Source: Bacteroides acidifaciens (GTDB lineage Bacteria; Bacteroidota; Bacteroidia; Bacteroidales; Bacteroidaceae). From it: 64,000 nucleotides of DNA. A program made the translations under genes and the position numbers. The stretch spans positions 103,026 to 167,025 of the forward strand of contig NZ_JANJZR010000001.1 of the NCBI RefSeq assembly GCF_024623065.1, given 5' to 3'. The notes beneath the pieces were generated by a model. The model did no database searches and was not told where the DNA came from. It saw nothing but the letters and a program-made list of their open reading frames with translations. Positions 57,733-64,000 of this stretch are shown here, piece after piece; the stretch's first letter is position 1, and every line of letters starts with the position of its first letter.

Positions 57733-60729
57733 TTAAAAACTAACTTGTAAACCTAAAATAAACTGGAAAGCAGACGGATAATAGTTGTATCCTCCTCCGA
57801 AAGTACCCGGTGTCAGACCGTTGACTTCGTAAGTAGAAGGGTCTACACCCGTGAATTTCGTAAACGTATAAAGATTGTTGGCTGTGCCGAACAAACGTAT
57901 TTTCTCGATATACTTCTTATTCAGGTTCATCGTATATCCCAAAGTGATGTTGTCTATCTTCAGGTAATCGCCCGGTTCGATGAAATAGTCGGTTATCACG
58001 TTCTTGCCGGTCGTGATATGCGCGTTCTTCGAGTAAGCGGTCGTCAGCTGGTTGGTACTCATGCTCTGCAATCCGAAGTAGAAATCGTGCACGTTGAATA
58101 TATCGAATCCGGCAGCGCCACGGAAAGCAACGGTCAAATCGAAATTCTTGTAAGTGAAGTTGTGCGTTATGGAGCCGGTGAATTTCGGCAGACCGTTGCC
58201 GGTCACCGCCTTGTCTTCTTCCGAACCCTGGGCTATTGGAATCACATTGCCCTTCTTATCGTAAATCAGCCAGTCGCCTTTCTTGTCTACGCCTGCATAA
58301 CGGTAGGTGAAGTAATTACCGATACGTTCGCCTTCCTCAATCCGTTGCAAGTATCCTGGATTGTTGGGATTCGCCATATTGCAGGTCGAGTAATACTTCT
58401 GCCCCTTATAGACATCGTTGGAGAAGCTGACAAACTTATTGTTATTAGTAGCGCCCACCAATGTGAAACTATAAGCGAAGCCCTTCGTCCGGACGGCATT
58501 TACCGTCACGTCCAGCTCGAAACCTGTATTGCGGAGCGTACCCACATTGGCATAGATAGTGGTGAACAGGTTGGGCGGCACGGATACGGAGTAACTACCG
58601 AGCAAATCGCTTTGTTTACGGTGGAAATAGTTAAATGAACCGGTCACTTTGTGCTTGAAGAGTGAGAAGTCCAGACCGATATTCTGATTGTGTCCCTTTT
58701 CCCAGCGAAGTTCCGAATTGACATTCTTGCTCGACCCCCATACGTGGAAGTTGTTGCCGTTATACTGATACCAGCCATAGGCTCTATACGTAGCTAAGGA
58801 CTGGTAGTTTCCTATTTCCTGATTACCGGTGACACCGTAGTCATAACGTACTTTCAGGTCATCAAGCCAGGATAGTCCTTTCATAAACTTCTCGTCAGAG
58901 ATACGCCAGCCCACGGATACCGCAGGGAAATTACCCCATTTGTGGTTCTCACCGAAGCGGGAAGAACCTTCGTGGCGCAAAGAGAAAGTGAACAGGTAGC
59001 GTTCTTTCCAGTCGTAGTTGACACGGCCGAAGAAGCTGATTAGCTTATGGTCGTTTTTGTAGGAACTCATCATTGTCTTTCCTTCTTTCGCTGCTTCCAG
59101 ACCGGAGCCGAGATTGTTGTACATCAAGCCGTCGGAAGAGAAGTCCCAGTTTTCCGCGCCCATGCCCGAACTTACACCGTAGTTATAGCTATATCCTACC
59201 ATTGCACGGATTTGGTGGTCTTTGATGCGGGTGGAGAAGTTGGTCACCCACTCCAGGTTGTTGCTGGTGCTCTTGTCAAAGTCACGGCTTGCTTTTCCGG
59301 CAACGCTTGAGTTGACATTAGGGCCATAGGTGGACGGGGTGAACCATCCGTTGAACTTATCGACCTGATATTGTGAAAGGGTCACCTGTGATTTCAGCAC
59401 CATATTCGGGTTCTTCGGATTGAACAGGGGAAGCAAATTGACGGCAGCCGTAGCATTCCACTCCAACAGTTTGATTTCTGTTCCGTTCTCTTCCTCATTC
59501 AGTTGCTCGACGATATTGGAGCTGTCTCCACCGGAAGGGAAACGATAGTAACCATTGGCGGATTCGGAATCGTAAACAGGCATGGTCGGGTTATTCTTGA
59601 TAACACTGCCGTAGACGCTTGCCGATTTGTTCCGGTCGATTACGCGCGGAGTCATGTTGGCGGAGAATGTGAACAGACCGTCTTTCGTTGTGTGGCTGAT
59701 AGTGGCACGTGCACCGTACTCGCGGCGGTCGGAACGCAGGTCGATACCTTGTGCCTTGCGGTAGTCGGCAGTCACGCGGTAATTGGTTTTCGCATTTCCG
59801 CCGGAGAAGGTCAATGTATGCATATGCGTTACGCCCAGGCGGGTAACGGCATCGAACCAGTCTGTGGTAGCTCCCATATCGGAAAGCGGATTGGATACGG
59901 TACGGTAGGCACGATACTCTTCAGCGTTCATTATATCCAGCTCTTTCTTCGCCTTATTAAAAGTAACGGCAGCACTATAAGTAGTATGTACCTCTCCGTC
60001 CCTCGTTCCTTTTTTAAGATTCACCAGAATAACACCGTTGCTGCCTCGCGTACCGTAGATAGCAGAAGCCGCACCGTCTTTCAACACGTCGATAGATTCA
60101 ATATCGGCAGGGTTGATATTCGTCATATCACCGCCCGGCACTCCGTCTACCACAATCAACGGGCCCAGGCCGGCATTACGTGAAGATATACCACGAATCT
60201 GAATACTTCCCGTACTGTTCGGGTCAGCCAAAGCCGTATTCGAAACCGATACGCTGGACACCTTCCCTTGCAGGAGCATGGAAGCATCGAGACTGGAAAT
60301 CTGATTAAGGTCTTTAGCACCTACGTGCGAAATAGCCGAAGTCATTTCTTTCCTTTTCATCGTGCCGTAACCTACTACCACCACTTCATTCAAAGCGGTC
60401 GATTCTTCCTTCAACACGATTCTCAAAGACTGGCGGTCTTTGATAGCTATTTCCTGTGTTTCATAGCCGATATAGGACACTTTCAGGCGACCGTTCTGCG
60501 GGGCATTCACACTGAACTTTCCTTCTATATTGGTTATCGCTCCTTGTTTCGTCTCTACAACCACCACCGAAGCACCGATGACAGGTTCGCCCTTCTCGTC
60601 GATGACCGTACCGGATATTTTACGTTCCTGCTGCGCTTCCCACGAAGCTCCCCTTGCCTGGATACCGGAAAACAGCATCAGCAATATACCTAACAGACAG
60701 GTACACATTTTGCAATGAATATTTCTCAT
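57733..60729 (-). CDS. SusC-like TonB-dependent transporter (PUL3)
   Basis: This 998-residue transporter has a signal peptide, a carboxypeptidase-regulatory-like domain (VIGASVVVVETKQGAITNIE), a TonB-box region (LNEVVVVGYGTMKRKEM), the plug signature (DVLKDGAASAIYGTRGSNGV) and a barrel ending in FILGLQVSF. It begins 31 bases after the GDPD2 stop, so both are in one operon with no room for a separate promoter. It should import products of the unknown PUL3 polymer. Confidence 0.95.
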   Translation of the reverse strand: MRNIHCKMCTCLLGILLMLFSGIQARGASWEAQQERKISGTVIDEKGEPVIGASVVVVETKQGAITNIEGKFSVNAPQNGRLKVSYIGYETQEIAIKDRQSLRIVLKEESTALNEVVVVGYGTMKRKEMTSAISHVGAKDLNQISSLDASMLLQGKVSSVSVSNTALADPNSTGSIQIRGISSRNAGLGPLIVVDGVPGGDMTNINPADIESIDVLKDGAASAIYGTRGSNGVILVNLKKGTRDGEVHTTYSAAVTFNKAKKELDIMNAEEYRAYRTVSNPLSDMGATTDWFDAVTRLGVTHMHTLTFSGGNAKTNYRVTADYRKAQGIDLRSDRREYGARATISHTTKDGLFTFSANMTPRVIDRNKSASVYGSVIKNNPTMPVYDSESANGYYRFPSGGDSSNIVEQLNEEENGTEIKLLEWNATAAVNLLPLFNPKNPNMVLKSQVTLSQYQVDKFNGWFTPSTYGPNVNSSVAGKASRDFDKSTSNNLEWVTNFSTRIKDHQIRAMVGYSYNYGVSSGMGAENWDFSSDGLMYNNLGSGLEAAKEGKTMMSSYKNDHKLISFFGRVNYDWKERYLFTFSLRHEGSSRFGENHKWGNFPAVSVGWRISDEKFMKGLSWLDDLKVRYDYGVTGNQEIGNYQSLATYRAYGWYQYNGNNFHVWGSSKNVNSELRWEKGHNQNIGLDFSLFKHKVTGSFNYFHRKQSDLLGSYSVSVPPNLFTTIYANVGTLRNTGFELDVTVNAVRTKGFAYSFTLVGATNNNKFVSFSNDVYKGQKYYSTCNMANPNNPGYLQRIEEGERIGNYFTYRYAGVDKKGDWLIYDKKGNVIPIAQGSEEDKAVTGNGLPKFTGSITHNFTYKNFDLTVAFRGAAGFDIFNVHDFYFGLQSMSTNQLTTAYSKNAHITTGKNVITDYFIEPGDYLKIDNITLGYTMNLNKKYIEKIRLFGTANNLYTFTKFTGVDPSTYEVNGLTPGTFGGGYNYYPSAFQFILGLQVSF

Positions 60730-60760
60730 AAATAGATGATTTTTATATTAGATGATAAAG

Positions 60761-61876
60761 TTAACGCAGTCCTCTCGCCTGTAACGCAGGAATCAACAAG
60801 TCCGGTACATCCGTCTGTATCATACATACCATCGGATAGATTTGCAGGAGTTCATCCAGATAGTCCTCGTTCAGTGTCCATTCGGAAACACTGCTGCCGC
60901 TTGCAGGAAGCATATTCACGGTAGCCAGCATTCCGTCGTTGATGGAACTTCCCAACGGGGTACTTTTCCCATTTGTCAGGTAGCTGTATTGCACGAAGTA
61001 GTTACCCGGCAGTCCCATCATCGGTTTGTGGTTTCCCGTCCATGTGTAAACATGGGCTTTGGAGGTGATGCCCAGCACTTCTTCCGCTTTCTGCACACTG
61101 TTGCAATAGAAGAATACGGACTCCATCATGTCAAGTTTCATCACGATGTCCACTACCTGTTGGGAAGAAGCCGTACGCGGGGAATAATCGAGATTGAAAT
61201 AGATTCTGCCACGTCCCGCTTTCAGAAACTCTTCAAGAGTGGGCATCTTTTCATCGGTTACCCGACCGTTCCGGTCTTTCAGGTTGTACTTCTGTAATTC
61301 TGCATAGGTCATTTTTGTGATGTCGCCCGTACCGTTCGTGGTGGCATTGATTGTCTGGTCATGGCATACCACTACCACTCCGTCACTTGTCACGTGGGTA
61401 TCGCACTCTATCACTTCCGCTCCCGACTCAATGGCATCTTCTACGGAAGATACCGAGTTCTCGGGGACAGTCCTGTCCGTGGTATGTGCACGGTGTGTCA
61501 TCACCCATACATTCTTGTTAGACGACTCCCTGAATTGCTTCATCGCTTCCGTCAACGCCAACAGATTGTAAATACGGATTCTTTTCTGCACCTCATACTG
61601 ACCTGCCGTGACGTGCAAAGTATAGTCACCGCTTTGAGTATAGGCATGAGTGACAGCTTCGGCAGCTTTACCATTCTTCACCGTTCCGTCACCAAAATCG
61701 ACAGTAATATCGGTATTTCCATCAATGTTGATAAACTTGACCTCTACCACCTCTTTCAGCATAGCGCGGGTACTTGTTTGCAGGTAAGGGTTCTTTTTCA
61801 CGGAGTCATCATCAGAACAGGCGATGCAAACTATTCCGCATACACAGAGGACAACCCAACACCAAAACCATTTCAT
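60761..61876 (-). CDS. PKD-containing lipoprotein GDPD2 (PUL3)
   Basis: This protein of about 371 residues is a lipoprotein (lipobox VCIAC). A PKD-like domain (ITVDFGDGTVKNGKAAEAVT) is followed by a GDPD barrel with THRAHTTDRTVPENSV, VIECDTHVTSDGVVVVCHD and IYFNLDY. The first box has HRA where most GDPDs have HRG, and an insertion. Catalytic His, Arg and metal-ligand positions appear kept, so activity is likely. It is the first gene of the PUL3 operon, ahead of SusC, an unusual place for an enzyme. The start at 61876 is chosen because an extension to 61939 would put 21 charged residues before the lipoprotein signal. Confidence 0.87.
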   Translation of the reverse strand: MKWFWCWVVLCVCGIVCIACSDDDSVKKNPYLQTSTRAMLKEVVEVKFINIDGNTDITVDFGDGTVKNGKAAEAVTHAYTQSGDYTLHVTAGQYEVQKRIRIYNLLALTEAMKQFRESSNKNVWVMTHRAHTTDRTVPENSVSSVEDAIESGAEVIECDTHVTSDGVVVVCHDQTINATTNGTGDITKMTYAELQKYNLKDRNGRVTDEKMPTLEEFLKAGRGRIYFNLDYSPRTASSQQVVDIVMKLDMMESVFFYCNSVQKAEEVLGITSKAHVYTWTGNHKPMMGLPGNYFVQYSYLTNGKSTPLGSSINDGMLATVNMLPASGSSVSEWTLNEDYLDELLQIYPMVCMIQTDVPDLLIPALQARGLR

Positions 61877-61983
61877 AGACTGACGTTTCGTTCTTCCTCC
61901 TTTTTCCGGTATGGAAAAATGCAATAAATCATTTTTCATGTGTGTTTTTATAAAGGTTAATAAAAAAAGAAGTTTCCGGGGCG

Positions 61984-62006
61984 GAAGAATGTATTACTTC
62001 CGCTCG
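61984..62006 (-). terminator. Possible hairpin terminator after the PUL3 regulator
   Basis: Near 61981-62003, GCGGAAG and CTTCCGC form a 7-bp stem with a 9-base loop. On the minus strand a T-rich run follows about 12 bases later. It lies between the DUF6377 regulator stop and the GDPD2 start, and just downstream of the -7 box at 62014-62021, so it could also be an attenuator of the PUL3 operon. Confidence 0.35.
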
Positions 62007-62013
62007 GTTATGA

Positions 62014-62021
62014 CAAAAATA
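62014..62021 (-). promoter_or_regulatory. -7 box (TATTTTTG) of the PUL3 operon
   Basis: On the minus strand this reads TATTTTTG, matching TAnnTTTG, about 137 bases upstream of the GDPD2 start at 61876. The AAGTGGA motif shared with PUL2 lies 39 bases further upstream. Confidence 0.5.
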
Positions 62022-62059
62022 GATGGAAATGACACAATAAAAAATAGCCAATAAGATAT

Positions 62060-62080
62060 AAGTGGACATTCACAACATTC
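62060..62080 (-). promoter_or_regulatory. Candidate operator of the PUL3 DUF6377 regulator
   Basis: On the + strand this 21-base site begins AAGTGGA and fits AAGTGGANNNTCANAANATTC. It matches the site at 45970-45990 in 16 of 21 bases and has nearly the same distance to the -7 box. Confidence 0.45.
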
Positions 62081-62160
62081 GCAAAGCACCAATATATTGA
62101 CAAACAACATATTAACACATATCATGCCCGCATCAAAAGGTAGATTTGATACAGACCTAT

Positions 62161-63810
62161 TTACCGGATTTTAGCTACCAAATCTTCAAAATCTTCGCGT
62201 GAAACGCGTGCTTTGGTCTTCACTCTCGAACGGTAATTATAGATAGTATTGACCGAGTAATGCAGAAGCTCCGCAATCTGCGAACTGTCCTTAATGCCGA
62301 GGCGAATCAGGGCAAAAATCCGCAGTTCCGTATTAAGTAATTCGTCCGGTTTCAAGACGATTTGTTCTTCGGGCAGCAATAATTGATTGAGAGATTCCAC
62401 GAAGTTCGGGAAAAGATGCAGGAAGGCGGAATCGAAGTTCGCATATAATTCCTGCACCTCAACGGTCACAATATCATTGCTGAGATGTGTCATTTTCAAC
62501 AGTTCGGCTACTTGTCCCCGTTGCAATTTCTTGTTTACCAGCTTTCTGTATGCCTGCAAGCGGTCTACATAGACAGAGCAGAGCTTGAAGAAACGGGCGA
62601 TATAAGCTTCTTTAATAAGGTTGGACTCGGAAAGGTCTAAATTTGTGGAACGAAGATGCCGGTTCACCTCTTCCAGTTCTTCATTCAGTGAGAAGAGTCG
62701 TTCGTTCACTTCCTGCAATCCTTTCTTGGCAACGGAAAGGGCTTTCATCTGCCGATAGATGTAGATTAACGCTATCACCAGTAATAACGCAAGCAGGGCT
62801 ACACATACGATATAAATCAGCAGTTCCTTGTTTTGTTTCCTGATGATATCCTGGTAATTCCCGTTTATCATGGAAAGCGGGGTTATATTCATCCAACTGC
62901 GCAACCGCGTTTTATAGAATTGTGATATTTCCCAGGAGAAGTTGATATATGCATACGCGCGTTTCAAATCTCCTTTGCCATGCAGTTCCTGTGCCAGTAC
63001 CATCAACGAGGACTGCTCTTTGATGGCGGAACGTACATCGGAAATAGCGGAAAGAACCAAATAATATAAATGCTCGTCTTTCTTCCCCATACTTTCAAAA
63101 AGACGGAAGCGCTGATAAGCCACCAATGCATATTGGGGAGTGCCGAATGGAGATTCCGAAAGCCGCCGGTCACTGAATTTAAGAGCTTCATCGTATTTCC
63201 CGGCTTCTTTCAGCTGGGTTTCGCGCAACCACAGGTAAGTATCCGAAGAGGGTTCCAAGGTTACCTGCATAGAGTCCCGATAGGCACGGCTCAACTTGAA
63301 ATAGCGCGATGAAAACATCTTGTATCGCGGCTGCGCCGCTCCTGCTTCGGCATATACATGTTCATAGCATGTATAGTAAAATCCCAGAAGAGACTGTGGA
63401 AGTGACGGTTGGTCTATGGCTCCCAGTATATCCGCCGCTTCCATATACATTCCGATGGATGATAACAGATAGGACAGCTCCAACTGAATTTTAAGTTCAC
63501 GTTCCCCGTCGTTCAACTGCCGTGCCAGTAATTTGTTTTCATTCAGATAATGGAGTGCGGAATCGGAGCTATACGCCTTGTATTCAAAATAAATCCTATT
63601 ATTCAGATTATATCGTTCGATGGAGACAGGTGGTGTCTTCCTGGCTTCTTTCTTCAACTCCCGAAGCCTGTTCTCCTTAATCTGCACATAAGCGTCTGCC
63701 TCTTTTATGGTTGCGTCAAGCACATTCAACAGCGAGTCCAAACGCTCATCGGCAAGGACTGAAGAACAGGAAAACAACAGTAAAAGGAATGACAAGCAGC
63801 TCTTTTTCAT
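62161..63810 (-). CDS. SusR-like DUF6377 regulator (PUL3)
   Basis: This protein of about 549 residues has the same layout as the PUL2 regulator: signal peptide (MKKSCLSFLLLLFSCSSVLA), TPR-like periplasmic sensor, transmembrane helix (YIVCVALLALLLVIALIYIY), coiled coil and C-terminal DNA-binding region ([20 protein letters not shown]). The start at 63810 is chosen because the -7 box at 63858-63865 lies between it and the farther in-frame ATG at 63879. It is expected to sense the PUL3 oligosaccharide and activate the operon starting at GDPD2. Confidence 0.88.
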   Translation of the reverse strand: MKKSCLSFLLLLFSCSSVLADERLDSLLNVLDATIKEADAYVQIKENRLRELKKEARKTPPVSIERYNLNNRIYFEYKAYSSDSALHYLNENKLLARQLNDGERELKIQLELSYLLSSIGMYMEAADILGAIDQPSLPQSLLGFYYTCYEHVYAEAGAAQPRYKMFSSRYFKLSRAYRDSMQVTLEPSSDTYLWLRETQLKEAGKYDEALKFSDRRLSESPFGTPQYALVAYQRFRLFESMGKKDEHLYYLVLSAISDVRSAIKEQSSLMVLAQELHGKGDLKRAYAYINFSWEISQFYKTRLRSWMNITPLSMINGNYQDIIRKQNKELLIYIVCVALLALLLVIALIYIYRQMKALSVAKKGLQEVNERLFSLNEELEEVNRHLRSTNLDLSESNLIKEAYIARFFKLCSVYVDRLQAYRKLVNKKLQRGQVAELLKMTHLSNDIVTVEVQELYANFDSAFLHLFPNFVESLNQLLLPEEQIVLKPDELLNTELRIFALIRLGIKDSSQIAELLHYSVNTIYNYRSRVKTKARVSREDFEDLVAKIR

Positions 63811-63857
63811 CGGGTTGACAGACTTAATCATAATAGAGATTTCATGGTTTAACGAAA

Positions 63858-63865
63858 CAAATGTA
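63858..63865 (-). promoter_or_regulatory. -7 box (TACATTTG) of the PUL3 regulator
   Basis: On the minus strand this reads TACATTTG, identical to the PUL2 regulator box at 47747-47754, with similar flanks. It lies 47 bases upstream of the ATG at 63810. Confidence 0.5.
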
Positions 63866-63891
63866 GGAAAATTCTTCATAATCCAACTATA

Positions 63892-64000
63892 AGAGCCTGT
63901 TTAAATTCTCTTCAGTCATAATTTTATAGCTGATATTTCAACTTACCCCGGCTCTTCTTGTCGCGTCCGTCTGTAGTTGGCGGAAGGGGTATTAACAGTT
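63892..64000 (-). other. Possible end of an insertion sequence or truncated gene at the window edge
   Basis: GAGCCTGTTTAAATTCTC at 63893-63910 looks like an IS terminal repeat, and similar GAGCCTG starts occur in IS5-family elements. A minus-strand frame open to the window edge ends at 63924 (tail KSRGKLKYQL). A second frame, ending at 63944 with a tail RRTRQEEPG, is equally possible. Neither could be recognised. The identity is uncertain because the element runs out of the window. Confidence 0.3.

Overview
The window is a stretch of a Bacteroides chromosome, from the gut-symbiont group around B. thetaiotaomicron, B. ovatus and B. xylanisolvens. The evidence is three SusC/SusD pairs in polysaccharide utilization loci (PULs), a hybrid two-component sensor, many Bacteroides-type lipoprotein signals, and start regions preceded by the Bacteroides -7 box TAnnTTTG. 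No rRNA, tRNA or CRISPR array was seen. The gene order resembles, from memory, the BT3340-to-BT3300 region of B. thetaiotaomicron, but this was not checked by alignment.

Layout. 1-2537 (+): end of an RND efflux operon (permease, outer-membrane channel) with an LpxA-type acyltransferase. 2676-3317 (-): a small CBM9-like protein. 3429-20041 (+): PUL1, with a hybrid two-component regulator, a Ser-type sulfatase, SusC, SusD, a DUF5017-like lipoprotein, a DUF4988/beta-helix lipoprotein and a PL29-like beta-helix lyase candidate. A PL8 chondroitinase follows at 22979-26056 (-), beyond a dus gene and a porin. Together these point to sulfated glycosaminoglycans such as chondroitin or dermatan sulfate. 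26092-28319 (-): a decayed porin remnant, a DUF4348-like lipoprotein and a DUF2851 protein. 28404-32330 (+): housekeeping operon dapB, lepB, a lepB paralogue lacking both catalytic residues, and wbqC.

32751-47703 (-): PUL2, with a SusR-like DUF6377 regulator, SusC, SusD, a GH30 glucanase, a surface glycan-binding protein, an SGNH/LamG protein and a GH3 beta-glucosidase. This matches the known fungal beta-1,6-glucan PUL plus one additional esterase-like gene. 47826-63810 (-): PUL3, with a second DUF6377 regulator, a lipoprotein GDPD, SusC, SusD, a beta-helix lipoprotein, a fimbrillin-like lipoprotein, a fused fimbrillin/beta-helix lipoprotein, a second GDPD and a GH20 hexosaminidase. I recognise no characterised counterpart. 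Two phosphodiesterases with a hexosaminidase suggest a phosphodiester-linked, HexNAc-bearing polymer such as teichoic acid. This is the best candidate for an undescribed system here.

PUL2 and PUL3 have paralogous regulators with almost identical DNA-binding tails. Their structural operons share an AAGTGGA-containing motif about 38 bp upstream of the -7 box, which is a candidate operator. Several intergenic regions hold unusual short-period arrays: 11 bp at 7554-7630, 12 bp inverted at 22481-22546, and 22 bp palindromic at 22641-22815.
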